Assembly: GCF_000264995.1 (NCBI RefSeq)
Contig: NW_006767442.1
Location: forward strand, 12,246-76,245
Direction of reading: 5' to 3'
DNA from: Punctularia strigosozonata HHB-11173 SS5
Lineage: Eukaryota > Basidiomycota > Agaricomycetes > Corticiales > Punctulariaceae
DNA: 64,000 nucleotides
Made by a program: the position numbers and the translations under genes. Every line of letters begins with the position of its first letter. Within the stretch, counting starts at the first letter, position 1. The notes beneath the pieces were generated by a model that worked only from the letters and a program-made list of their open reading frames with translations, was not told the DNA's origin and made no database searches. Shown here piece after piece: positions 11,181 through 22,248 of the stretch.

Positions 11181-12514
11181 TCATTGGTAGACGCTCAAGC
11201 GAGCGAAGTCCCAGTAGGCATTCACGAAGGCCGCTGGGTTCGCATTGACGTAGCCTGAGAGAGGCCGTGCTCAGAAACAGACGGACACACATGGTAAAAG
11301 GCAGATGATACTCACTGACGCAGTCAGAACCGCAGCCGTTGCTGGAGAACACCGATCCGGCCCAGTCGCCGCCTGCGCATAATGTCGTCAGCATTCGAGC
11401 ACAGTCGGGATGTCTCGGAATACTCACAGAGGGTAAGGTTGATGATGATGTTGTTCTCGCCGAAGTGGGACGAAAGGTCGCAGTCGGTGTTCGGGAAAAG
11501 CGCCGTGGGCGTGCCCTGCGGGAAGATGACGTCATTTAGTCTTCCCGCACGCGCAGCGGGGTTCTGGGGCAACTTACCCAGTTGTCGGTGTCGACGGTCG
11601 ACGAACCGCCGGAGACGTCGGAGGGCACGGAGGTGGAGCCTCGGGACCAGAACCAGACCTTGATAAAGTCGTTCGTGCGTTCCATCGCGTACCTGATTCG
11701 AACATTAGCGATGAGCAGCGGAGTGACCGGGGTCAACGCACCATCCTCCGCCAGCGGCGTTGAAAGCCGGTCCGTAAGAGTTGCTATCTGCGGCGTGTAC
11801 GCCACAGCCCGCGTTGCCGTTGTCAGCAGTGTTGCAGTCGGTGCTCACGGTCGCCCTAAAGGTTCACGATTAGCGATGACGTCATGCGTCACCACGCGAG
11901 ACGGTGCCTCACCCGGTTTGGGCGACCGAGGCGGGCATGGTGCACCCGGCACTCGTGTGCAGCGTGCTCTGGTTCGGCTCGACGTCGTTCACGCCCTCGA
12001 TGATGTCCACTTCTCCCGAGTTGGGCCAGTCGGCTTCGTCGGTTTCCCAAGCCGCTGGCCAGGTAGCACAGCCCTGGGGCATGTGGCGGATATCCATACT
12101 GCACAACTACGGTGAGTATGAACGCTGGGACGGGTGTAATCGGACTTACACGACTACGTGCGTGGTGTATGCGGCGTTGCTTTTGATCCGAACGCTGTTC
12201 CGTCCGGGATCGGACGCAGCGAGGGTCGTGGTGGAATCGGTGCGCATGATGAAGGTATCACCAGAGGCGTAAGTCAAGTTGTCTGCCAAGGCAGTGGCCT
12301 GGTCCACGTATGTACTACCGAGGGATATCAGCGTGAGTAACACGGTTTGCAGAGGTCATTTCACGTACACTCTGCCGTTTGTGGGATCCGCGATCGCCTC
12401 ATGGCCGAAGTTGCTGAGGAAATCGGTGCCGACATTGTTCTGGGTGAGCGAGTAGGTCGCGGCCGATACGAACGGGACGAGTGCTACCAAGGCGAGACCA
12501 GCCGAAGCCTTCAT
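11181..12514 (-). CDS. secreted GH16 family glucanase-like enzyme, copy 2
   Basis: Start codon at 12512-12514, stop at 11181-11183. The signal peptide is MKASAGLALVALVPFVSAAT. The catalytic motif reads SGEVDIIEGVNDVEPN, with both Glu residues and the Asp present. Other shared blocks are MDIRHMPQGCATWPAAWETD, GPAFNAAGGGWYAMERTNDF and YVNANPAAFVNAYWDFARL. Exon boundaries correspond to those of the copy at 8149-9485, for example NGRV joined to TYVDQATAL. The predicted mature enzyme is a beta-jelly-roll glucan hydrolase or transglycosylase in the extracellular space. Codon third positions are more GC-rich than in copy 1, which may mean higher expression; that is inference. Retained catalytic residues argue against decay of either copy. 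Confidence 0.87.
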
Positions 12515-13973
12515 GTCGACGATGGATAGAGGGAAAGCTTGGACGCGCCGTGAGGCTCACATCTACCAAGGAAATGTGAACAGCTTACTGGAAATGCGCC
12601 TTGAGACTGCGGGGTAACGCGCTGATGAGCGAAGTCAAGGGCGCTGACCGGCGGAGTCGTAGTGACGATGGGTATTCTCGCCTCCATCTAACGACTCTTA
12701 TAGACGGAACGTCCAGGCGGCCTCCGTGGCAAATACGCGTACCCATGTGGGTCTTCTGCAACACCTGGTCCACCCCAAATCACGTCGCCACCAGTACTGT
12801 CGCTATCGGGGGATGGAAATTGTTGAAAATATCCTTCTCTCAGCGGGCCCGAAGGTCAAGGAAGGGTCATGCTGACGCAGTCATGCAGGACAGAAGCGGT
12901 TCCGGTGACAATGCTATCACACGGCTCGATCGCGGCGACGTAGTTCCAGGAAAGACAGTCTAGGGCGCCTGATAGGCTTCGCGACCGGAGACCTACCGAG
13001 TTGGTCGAGGAGGGAACGGCGGAAGGCGATGGAGGACCCGATAAGGCAAGGATCGCGGGAGATTTTGGACAAAAAGCGCGACGGAACGGGGCTTTGTGCA
13101 TCTTGATAATAGCAGCGGCCGGTCGTCACGCGCCCCCGGGAGCACCGAGCGTTGCCAGGCCTCGACGGAATGGAGGCGTCCATCGGGGAGGTGCATGTGC
13201 GGAGAAGTATCGGATCATCTCCTGCTGTGGGCATCGAGCGCGCTTTGGCTCACGCAAGTTGGTCACGAGCCGCATATTGGGAAAGGACGTCCCGTTCGCA
13301 GACGTCGCGAGCTGGAGTGTACAGAAAGCGACGAAAAGAGAGATGAGGAAGCGGTGGACCGTAGCATATGATTTCGCATCGATAGAAACGCTTCATCCGG
13401 CAGCGCCGACGCTGGGCCAGTGGGGATGGTCTACATTATTCCGGTAGGTAGGTAGGTAGATTGCCGAGGAGGTCCCGATTGAGCGCGACGGACGGGGCGA
13501 GAATAGAGCTGACCCACAGGTCGCAGAGTGTCTGCTAATCGATGCGGACGCATGAGATAGCGTCGAGGATGGGATCAAGCAAATTGCAGTGTCTGGCCGC
13601 TTCTTCAGGTTCTCGAGATGACGAAGGCACATGGAGGTCAAGCTCGTGCGTCACGCGCCGAGGACGTGGCAACGACTGAGTGCGAATGCGTTCGTCATGG
13701 GGAGAAGACGAAGGAGGCGGCAGTCGTTGTGTGCCACTGCCACGCGCGCGTGACGTCATCGCAGCACGCCAGTCGTCCCCGGCTTTGCTCGCCTGTACTG
13801 TCCGTTGCGAGAATGAGATTCGACTTGACCAGAGTTCTGCCTGCGCTCTCCTTGTCCTACCTGAACCCGCTCAACCACAGGCCGATCAACCCGATATACA
13901 GAGCGCTAGCAACCGCAGTCCGTTGCGATCTACTCGAGATGACCGCCTGCTCACCTCGGGCACATTGTAGTCC
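12515..13973. other. 1.5 kb intergenic region, divergent promoters
   Basis: Separates divergent GH16 copy 2 and the NTF2-like gene. A possible TATA element for the GH16 gene (TATAAGAG on the minus strand) lies near 12690-12700, and a GGTA run is at 13443-13459. Overlapping open frames on both strands around 12900-13700 lack splice logic or domains and are not called. Confidence 0.45.
13443..13459. repeat. (GGTA)n tetranucleotide run, 4 units
   Basis: Third occurrence of the window's GGTA/TACC tetranucleotide, about 930 bases upstream of GH16 copy 2. Confidence 0.85.
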
Positions 13974-14639
13974 ATGGCATCGCCCTCTGATCTTCAATCC
14001 TGGGCCCAGAATCAGCTGGCGGCCGTGTATAACGCCGCTTCTGACGAAGACTTTGATGCTGCCGTCGAGCGAACGTTCAGCCAGGATGCACAGATCGAAA
14101 TAGACGGAAAGGCATACGGCTTGTAAGCCTTGCTCAATCTTGCGAGCCATCTTCTCATCCGGCTTGTAGATCTGAAGCCAAGGAAGCGTTCGGAATCCAG
14201 CGCAAGCCTGGTGTATCCACCAAGAACGACTTTGCGTGGGAACAAGAGCCTAAATCCTTGGCTGCAACAGCAGAAGGAGGCAACGCAGACGAAGTACGCG
14301 CCCCTTTTCAGACTTCAACCGCACCCTTCCGATCTTTGTCCCGCAGGTAACCGGCAGCATTCTGCTCACACATCACATGAAGTTTCGCATCCGCGCGGCG
14401 CCCGCCCAGACACAAACCGTCATCAACTTCCACGCAAAGTCTGTCCTGCGCCTTCACGCTCACACGACGACTGCCTGTCTGATTAATCGCGCAGGGTCTC
14501 GGGTGAAGGTTCTGCACGTCGCATCGTCTCACTCAAGGAGTCCATTGAAGGTCGACAAGTGCCCATCAGGTTTCCGCAGGTGAGCACGTGCACGACCTTG
14601 GTTTGCGACACGCCACTGACTTCTTCTCAAGGTTCATAG
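13974..14639 (+). CDS. NTF2-like fold protein, about 169 aa
   Basis: Exons 13974-14122, 14170-14293, 14347-14438 and 14495-14639 join in frame to 169 codons plus stop. The N-terminal pattern (LQSWAQNQLAAVYNAASDED, then a Phe-rich/acidic helix and DAQIEIDGKAYG) resembles SnoaL/NTF2-like proteins, which have a cone-shaped alpha+beta barrel; the C-terminal half has alternating beta-strand character. Family members are small cytosolic enzymes or scaffolds, and function cannot be assigned here. The 3' end is uncertain. An optional intron 14580-14639 (GTGAGC...CATAG) would remove the stop used here and extend the protein. Introns are 47-56 bases, normal for this genome. No signal peptide is seen. 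Confidence 0.6.
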
Positions 14640-15249
14640 GCACGACGAAACATGAACGTAAGAGAGATAATGATGGTTTCATATGCGCTCTCTGCTGTAA
14701 CTGCTACATGTCCAACAAATATCGCACCAACTAGTACGGTTGCGTTGCGCAATCATCTCTATGCTCATAACGTATGTAGCTGCCTACGTGCGGCAAGCCC
14801 CGAATGTGCCACTGCACAGCTTGGGAACCACTTTTGGAAACTCTTTGCTCTTTGATCTGCTCGTCTGCAAACAACATCGCGTTCGTCCCCAGTGTTCGCC
14901 TCTCCGGGCTCTCCTTATGCGAATTAGCGTCCTTTGGCATGCTGCTAAAGACGATACACGTACTTGGCTCGGGTTCTGTCAAAGGGGGTGAATCGTAACT
15001 CCGACACGGGCCACGCAGCCCCTATCTCCACAATGCCACCCCGTTGGGCAAGGCCACAGACCGACAGCCTCGCGTTTCTTTGTCCAGACAATTTCTTTGT
15101 GGCCTTGGCATAAATATGCGAACACGGGGCGTTTTGCTCTTGACCAAGACACTCACCACCCCTCCACTTCGAGGCCCTCCAGTGACCCTCGAATCATCCC
15201 CCACTTGAACATCATCCTACTCGAGCTACATCTCTGTTTAACGCCGGTC
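14640..15249. other. intergenic
   Basis: Between the NTF2-like gene and the acidic low-complexity gene on the same strand. It may contain a further 3' exon of the NTF2-like gene. Nothing else recognised. Confidence 0.4.
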
Positions 15250-16819
15250 ATGCCAAAGGCTCAGTCTGATCTTAAGACTCGCGCATCCGTCGTTCGTCGC
15301 GCCTGGAACTATCTCAAGCGCCATGCATCGACAAATCCCGAGGGACCTCACCTCCAGTGATTCTTTCTTTCATTATCCACACATATCCTCCCATGCCACT
15401 CTTTCCTTCAACGTAAAGGATCTAATCTGATGACTACGTGTTGTAGACTCGCCGAACATGCTGCTGCAGTGACAGCTCCGGCGATTGTTGCTGCCGTGGT
15501 GGCTCCGGCTGTTGTTGCCGCTGGCCCACCCGCCACCTCTGACGACGGCGTCTCCGATTCAGAGTCGGCGACCGACTACCAGGACAGTTCGGACGTGGAG
15601 TCAGCGCCCACATCCGACGGCACTTCCATCGATGCACACCTCGATGCCGACGACGATTCGAAGGCAGGCGACGAGGAGCCACCCGTCATTGTACGCGCCG
15701 CTACCGACGCATCTAGCACTTCGCCCACCGCAACCTCTGCATTTGCGTACGACCAAGAGCCGTCTTACGAAGACGAAGATGATACTCCCTCTCTAGGAGA
15801 AGACAGTCTCATTAACGACGAACATGCTGAGCATGACGCCGGTCGCGCCGCGCCCGCTGCGGAGGTGGATGCATTCCTAGCCACCGTGACACCAAATGTT
15901 GTCACCGCCCCTCCGGCGGATGCGTCGTTCACGGCTGCTGAAGATCCTTCGACGGAGCAGCCGTCCTGCGCGCCTAGCGTCACCGCCGAGGGTGCCGCGT
16001 CAACCACCGCGCCAGCTGCACCATTAGCAAGGTCATCCTCAGTCGCCGCCCCAGCCACTGTCCAAGCTGCACCAAATGGAGGACCGTCCTCGATTGCAGG
16101 GCCGTCCTCGATTGCAGGGCCGTCCTCGATTGCGGGACCATCCTCAGTTGCCGCGCCCACCACCGCGCCAGCTGTACCGCTTGTAGGTCCAACCTCGAAC
16201 GGCGGCCGCGCCGCCCGCAATCCACCTCGTTACAGTACGTGATCACTTACTTTTTTCGCGCTCGTCGACTCACTTTCATCCAGGAGAGGTGACTTACAAC
16301 GAGCTTGAGGTACGCCGCGCCCGATTCGTCCGGGCTGAACGGTCCTTCTACGGCGAGAAACAATTGAATCGACGGATTGCGGCACGTGAGGTGGGCTACG
16401 TGCCGCAAGATGGAGATCACGCACTATACACCAACGTAGTGCAGCGGACGAGGTTGGTAGAGATCGACACCGATGAAGAAACCAACGAAGACGAAGAGGA
16501 TGGGGAAGAGCCGGCACCGCCGGCTCAGGCTGTGGATTTTGTTCAGGGCCAGGATCAGTCCGAGGAAAAGAATGCCGACCAGGACCAAGATCAGCCTGAG
16601 GAGCATAACGCCAGTGCCGGATCCGATCGCAGCGCAACTGCAAGTGCAGATGAAGACCCCGAGATGGAGGACGCGACGGTCGCGCTCGTTCCCGCCGAAC
16701 CCGCCGTGGCTCCAGCCCCTCGCAGGACCAAGCGCCGCAGGGCTGACGAGGATGAGGATGAGGAACGCGCTGACGAACCCATCGCCAAGCGTCTTCGGAG
16801 CTCTGCTCGCTCCCGTTGA
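15250..16819 (+). CDS. acidic, low-complexity, probably nuclear protein, 476 aa
   Basis: Exons 15250-15356, 15447-16234 and 16284-16819 give 476 residues in frame. The N-terminal exon is basic and helical (KTRASVVRRAWNYLKRHAST). The middle is rich in Ala, Pro, Ser and Asp and contains a short tandem repeat of GPSSIA encoded by 18-base units around 16079-16140. A conserved-looking segment follows the second intron (VTYNELEVRRARFVRAERSF). The C-terminus is strongly acidic, then ends with basic clusters (RRTKRRR and KRLRSSARSR) that look like a bipartite nuclear localisation signal. I do not recognise a domain. Most of it is probably disordered. The joins HLQ-LAEHA and PPRY-REVTYN restore one frame, which supports the splicing. 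Confidence 0.7.
16079..16150 (+). repeat. 18-base tandem repeat inside coding region (GPSSIA units)
   Basis: Three near-identical copies of an 18-base unit and a fourth diverged one encode GPSSIA-GPSSIA-GPSSIA-GPSSVA. The unit length is a multiple of three, so length variation would stay in frame. Confidence 0.85.
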
Positions 16820-17398
16820 GCGCTGAGCGCTGCTGACGATCTACGTCGTGGCTGCTGCTGAAGGCGGTCATTCGCCGCCAAGGAGCGTCAGCTTAATGTT
16901 CCGCCTTCTCCCAACGTACGAATTTGTGACCCGTTTTCTTGCGGGATATTTGGACATTTCATGGACTTCTTCCTCGATAATCATCCATCCAATAACCTGC
17001 TTTTTTTTGATTTTTTCGTCATCCCTTCCGCCTCTCCATCGTCCAACCAAAGCTTCGCTCTTCCTCGTTTCTTGCGCGTTTTGATCTATTCCATATCCAC
17101 CATAACGTAGCGGTAGTCTTGTTCTGCGCTTAGTATTCGCATATTTATCTTATCGAATCTCGGCGCGAAAGCGCGCAGCAATCTCCTGTGGAAATGGCCG
17201 AAGCATGGCATTTGAAAAGTTACGGTTATCACAGCGTGGGTTAATGTACAAATGCAAGGATGGTGACGATCTTCCCCTCTATAAATCGCGTTCGTACCAG
17301 CGAATTTCGATCCAGATACATTACGTGTTTGCAAATTAGCACTGCGTGTACGATATCAATGACGATTCCGAAGAACGTATCAGACGGAACACGCACGT
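16820..17398. other. intergenic between convergent genes
   Basis: Shared 3' flank of two convergent genes. It includes T-rich stretches near 17000-17020. No gene seen. Confidence 0.5.
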
Positions 17399-18195
17399 CT
17401 ATTTTCCCAATATCGCCCTGGTCACGTATCCGAGGGCGAACCCGAGCCAACCTGCAAACCGCGGATCGCTCTCTCCGACGATTTCGCGTTTCCTCCCCGC
17501 CCACGATCCGCGGATCTGCTCTTCTCCAGAGTGTCCGGCCTCGACGTCGACCGGGGACCCAGCGCTGCTCCTTCGCTCGCCGGTGGGCCTCCGCCGCGCC
17601 TCCTCCTCCGCTTTCTGCGCCCGCTGCTCCGCCTCGTGTGCGCGCGCCTCGGCGGCCTCCGCCCACGCGTCCGCCTCGAGCTTGTGCCGGTGCGCCTGCT
17701 CGGCCAGTTGCTGCGCCTCGCGCATCCGAGCCTCCGCGTCCGCGAGCCGGGTAGCCGCCTCCGCCGCGAGAGCCTCGGCGTCGCGCGCCGTGGACTCGGC
17801 CTCGTCCGCCCGTCGCTCGGCGGCGCTGATCTGGCCGTGGGCGGCGCCGAGCGCGCGCTGGGTGTCGCGGTGCGCGTCGTGGGCGGCGCCGAGCTCGTCG
17901 GAGAGTTCGCGCAAGCGGTCGTCTCGGGCGGAGAGGGAGGAGGCGAGGAAGGCGAGGTCGGTGAGGAGCCGGGTTTGCAGGTGGGAAAGGCCTTCGCCGT
18001 CGGTGATGGGCGCGAGGGCCGGCGGGGAAGCGTAGTGGTCGCTGAAGGGCGAACCGGAGCGCTCGGCTTCGATGAGTTTGGCGGGGCGGACGGGGCTGAC
18101 GTCCACAATGCTGCTCTGCAGCGATCCTGAAGTGGTCGTCGTGAGCTTTCGGACTGGGGTAGGATGCTTTGACGCTCACCGGCTGAAGAAACCAT
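17399..18195 (-). CDS. Ala/Glu/Arg-rich coiled-coil protein, 247 aa
   Basis: A short first exon (18180-18195, six codons) joins across a 53-base intron (18127-18179, GTGAGC...TTCAG) to exon 2 at 17399-18126. After a proline-containing N-terminus (VDVSPVRPAKLIEAERS), residues about 55-190 form a long Ala/Glu/Arg heptad region (for example AAERRADEAESTARDAEALA), predicted as coiled coil. The C-terminus has a hydrophobic/amphipathic helix (FAGWLGFALGYVTRAILGK) that may contact a membrane. The family is not recognised. The region is extremely GC-rich, so the other frames on both strands are also long and open. This frame is preferred because it splices to an ATG and has coherent heptads. Confidence 0.6.
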
Positions 18196-19866
18196 GATAA
18201 TGATAGAAGAAATCGAGGTGGTTGCAAAGGTAAAGGTGAGAGCTATGGTAGACTCCAGGGGCGGATCGACGGTTTAAATACGCATCGCGCTCTATGTATG
18301 CGTCTGTAGAGCAACATGGATGCCCGTGTCACGGACATGCACTTGCAGCGTTTTCGAGGTGCTTGTGCTGTGCAAAGATATACAGTGTGAGGGTAATATG
18401 AGCCTGGGAGGACGCCCATGCCGTCGGCGCGTGTTCGGCACGCTGGGGCGCATATATGTACGCCTCCCGAGCGCAATATGAGCAGAGAATGCAAGACGGA
18501 TCACACGAGGAAGTTCAGAGCGCATCATAACGAGGAGAGGGTTCTGCCCAGCGCAACACGGAGCAGGCGTCTGGGGTGCGTGCCAAACATAGCGTCAGAT
18601 ACGCAAGGGGCGGAGGCTTGAAGGCTGTTCTGGGCTGTTGAAGGCGGATTTAGATGCAGTCGCTGTACATACCGCGAGCAGTAGCCGATCGATTTCCTCG
18701 GGCCTCGACAAAGAGACATGATACATGTCGATATTAGTATCCGCATGAGCTGTTGCCGTTGCACGCAACGGCGGCGACGGATGGCGGGCATGCAGACAAG
18801 CTCGAGGACGACGGGATGCCTGCTCGGCTGTGGCAAAGAGCATGAGAGTCTAACGACACCCTTGCCCAGGACGGTGCTGCGACGAGAACATGAAAGATAT
18901 GCATATAGCCGCCGAGCATGCGGGTCGTTTTCTCGGAGTTGTCAGCGGGCGGTCCGTCCATCCTGGTCAAGACGGTGACCGTAGCCCCCCACAAAGTGCG
19001 GTCATGGATGAATCCGTTGATGCGGAGATGCGGACCGATGGCAGGTGATTTTGTCGAGATGCGCGTCCCGGAGCCGTGGGAAGGAGGTTTGATGGGCGGG
19101 ACCTTTTTACTTATCCTTCTATCTACGCTCCCGAAACGCGCCACAGATGGCTTTTTTGTTCGATCAACTACACGCGACGACCTTAGCCGCGCGGGGATGG
19201 TCCGAACCCGCCGTGGTCGGTCCAAGGCAGAATATCGAGGCTTGCAAGGCGGGCGGTCTGTCCAGACTGAGCCCGGGGCTCATCGTTCTCCGCAACGGGG
19301 GACCTGCTTAATCCGGGGGAAGCTTCCCCGGACGAGGTCATGGGTTCGCGGGCAATGTGTGGCAAGCGCAAGAAGCCATCAATTCAAACAGTGATATGGG
19401 GTTCTCGTCCTGTTCGTTCAGGTACGCGCAGGCTACGTGTTGGTACGCTCCATCGATATCGGTCGACGCAGAGCGCAGGTGGCAAGCCAGCGTCGAGCGC
19501 GTACACATCGTACACCGCACTCGCCCCGTCAGAGGGGAACGTTCGCCATCCGTCTTATCACCTACGTGTGCGCAGAAGAGTCTGTGGCACCGCGCTGCGA
19601 CGGGTTTGGCTGCAAGAATGGCAGGACCAGCGACGTTTCTCATGCGATGGCTTCGGACCGATCATTTGTGGCCCCCTTTTCTTCTGCTGCTTCTGCGATG
19701 CGCGATGCGCCTGAGCCTTGCCATTTTTCGCCTCTGCACCCCGCCACGATAAATAGCCCACGCCCGCTTCCCCGCATGCCAGAGCTTCCCTGCTCCTCTT
19801 CCCCGCCTCTTCTCTCCGTCCTCCTGCCGACCGCCGCGGCCGAAGCCAGCAGCAGCAGCCGCAGAG
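18196..19866. other. 1.7 kb intergenic region, divergent promoters
   Basis: Between the divergent coiled-coil gene and the sugar transporter. A possible AT-rich promoter element (GATAAATAG) lies near 19748-19756, about 110 bases before the transporter start. No gene recognised despite several short open frames. Confidence 0.5.
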
Positions 19867-21996
19867 ATGTCCTCGCCCTCCCCCACCACCGAGAAGCCGG
19901 ACCCGACCACCTCCCACTTCGAGGTCACCGACCACGTTGACCTCAACAACAACGTCTCCGCCCGCATCCAGAACCCGCTCTCCCACATCCCCAAGGCCCA
20001 GCTCCTTGCCGACGTCGACGCCTTCGCCCGGGAGAATGACCTTTCCGACAAGGTCGAGTTGCTTCGCAAAGGCGCCCTCGTCGGGCAGAACCCTGCCGCG
20101 TTTGAGCGCATCCCCGAGCTCGACGACGCGGACAAGGAGGCTCTCAGGAGAGAGACCACCCACAAATGGAGCCAGCCCTGGTCTCTCTATTTCAGTACGT
20201 TTTTTTATGCTGCTCGTGCTCTGATCCTGATACTCAGATTTTTTTTCAGCCATCATCCTGTGCTCCGTCGGTGCCGCCGTGCAGGGATGGGACCAAACGG
20301 GCTCCAACGGCGCCAATCTCTCCTTCCCCCAGGAGTTTGGCATCGCCGGCAAGGGCAAGGACGAGTGGATCGTCGGCGTCATCAACGCCGCTCCCTACAT
20401 CTCTTCTGCCCTCCTCGGTTGCTGGATGAGCGACCCGATAAACCGGCTGCTCGGCCGTCGGGGCGCCATCTTCATTAGGTATGCATTACGCTTCCATTTC
20501 TCCGCCTCTTTAACATCGTCGTTGACTCTTTTTCCTCAGTGGCATTTTCTGCTTGTTTTCCGTCATCGGCTCGGGGGTCTCCCAGACGTGGGAGCAGCTC
20601 CTCGTCACCCGCCTTTTGCTCGGCCTCGGCATGGGCTGCAAGGCCTCCACCGTGCCCATCTTCTGCGCCGAAAACTGCCCTGCCAACGTCCGCGGCGGCC
20701 TCGTCATGTCCTGGCAGATGTGGACTGCCTTCGGCATCCTCCTCGGCTTTTGCGCCAACCTCATCCTCTACCAGGTCGGCCCCATCGCCTGGCGCCTCCA
20801 GCTCGGCTCCGCCTTCATCCCCGCCATCCCGCTCGTCATCGGTGTTTACATGTGCCCCGAGTCACCGCGCTGGTACATTAAAAAAGGTCGCTACCACGAC
20901 GCCTTCCGCTCCCTTTCCCGCCTTCGCAACACGGAGCTCCAGGCCGCCCGGGACCTGTACATGATCCACGCCCAGCTCCTCGAAGAGTCCCAGTTCCTGT
21001 CCGACTCGACCTACGTCAAGCGCTTCGTCGAGCTCTTCACCATCCCCCGCGTCCGCCGCGCCACGCTCGCCTCCTTCACCGTCATGATGGCCCAACAGAT
21101 GTGCGGCATCAACATCATCTCCTTCTACTCCTCCACCATCTTCTCCTCCGCCGGCTACTCCACCCGCGACTCGCTCATCGCCTCCTTCGGCTACGGCCTC
21201 ATCAACTGGACCTTCGCCTTCCCCGCCGTCTGGACCATCGACACCTTTGGCCGCCGCAACCTCCTCCTCTTCACCTTCCCCAACATGGCCTGGTGCCTCC
21301 TCGCCGGCGGCTTGGCCTTCTTGATCCCCGAGACGGAGCCCAAGACCCGCGTCGGCATCATCGCCATGTTCGTCTACATCTTCACCGCGTTCTACAGCCC
21401 GGGCGAAGGCCCCGTCCCGTTCACCTACTCGGCCGAGGTCTTCCCGCTCTCCCACCGCGAGGTCGGCATGTCCTGGGCCGTCGCCACCTGCCTCTTCTGG
21501 GCCGCCGTGCTCTCCATCACCTTCCCGCGCATGCTCACCGTCATGGGCGGCACCGGCGCTTTCTGCTTCTGTAAGCGCGCATACCGTGCTCCACACCAAC
21601 CCGTTTTCCTGATTTCCGTTTCACAGACGCCGGCTTGAACGTGTGCGCGTTCTTCATGATCTTCCTCTGGTGCCCGGAGACCAAGCAACGCACGCTCGAA
21701 GAACTCGACTACGTCTTCGGTACGCTGTCCTTGGCCATCCACGTCGATTTTTCGACCTCTTTGCTCACAAATGCTCCCCCATACCAGCCGTACCCACGCG
21801 CAAGCACATGTCGTACCAGGTCTTCACCTTCGCGCCCTACTGGTTCAAGCGCTACGTGTTCCAAGACAAGACCGCGCGCCTCCCCCCGTTGTACCACTTT
21901 GAGCAGGAGGAGGAGGACGCTGCCGCTGCCGCAGCAGCAGCAGCGGAAGTCGTCCCTACCGCGGCCTTCACCGACGACAAGAAGGAGAAGGTATGA
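19867..21996 (+). CDS. MFS sugar porter family transporter
   Basis: Five exons (19867-20194, 20250-20478, 20540-21570, 21627-21719, 21788-21996) encode about 630 residues with twelve membrane spans. Sugar-porter signatures are present: [19 protein letters not shown] (loop 2-3 motif with GRR), [12 protein letters not shown] after span 6, [11 protein letters not shown] in the second half and [15 protein letters not shown] after span 12. Such proteins move monosaccharides or related polyols with protons across the plasma membrane; the substrate is not predictable. The C-terminal tail has a poly-Ala stretch and ends in basic/acidic residues in the cytosol. Codons end almost always in C or G, much more strongly than in neighbours, which suggests high expression. 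The start is set by the first in-frame ATG of a hydrophilic N-terminus with a family-like segment ([20 protein letters not shown]). Confidence 0.92.
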
Positions 21997-22248
21997 TGAG
22001 CCCCTGCAGCTCTGATGTTACCGTTACCCGGACGATACCTTATAATCTGTTTCGATGGGTATCCGATGGGCTTGTATTACTCTACACGACTTCACGCCTT
22101 GTTGTTGCGACTCTTTGTATCCATAATCTTGACGAATTTTCACGCGAGGACCGCCATCCTCTTTCACAGATCATCGAGGAGTATCGGGAAACAAAAAGTC
22201 CTTGCTAAGATACGAATAGTACATACATTGGTCCGTCTATACCTGTGT

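Noticed and set aside
14652-14855. Extra 3' exons of the NTF2-like gene
   Set aside because: An intron at 14580-14639 is possible, but the following frame has no conserved feature, so the shorter model is reported.
15765-16871. Minus-strand frames antisense to the acidic low-complexity gene
   Set aside because: Repeats there mirror the plus-strand GPSSIA units. The plus strand has supported splicing and a nuclear-signal end.
17241-18227. Very long Arg/Pro-rich open frames on both strands across the coiled-coil gene
   Set aside because: High GC removes stop codons from all frames. Only the 247-residue frame has coherent heptads, a spliced ATG and a sensible C-terminus.
20862-21599. 245-residue minus-strand frame and a His/Arg/Leu-rich plus-strand frame inside the sugar transporter
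   Set aside because: These are shadows of the strongly C-ending codons of the transporter; no domain and odd composition.
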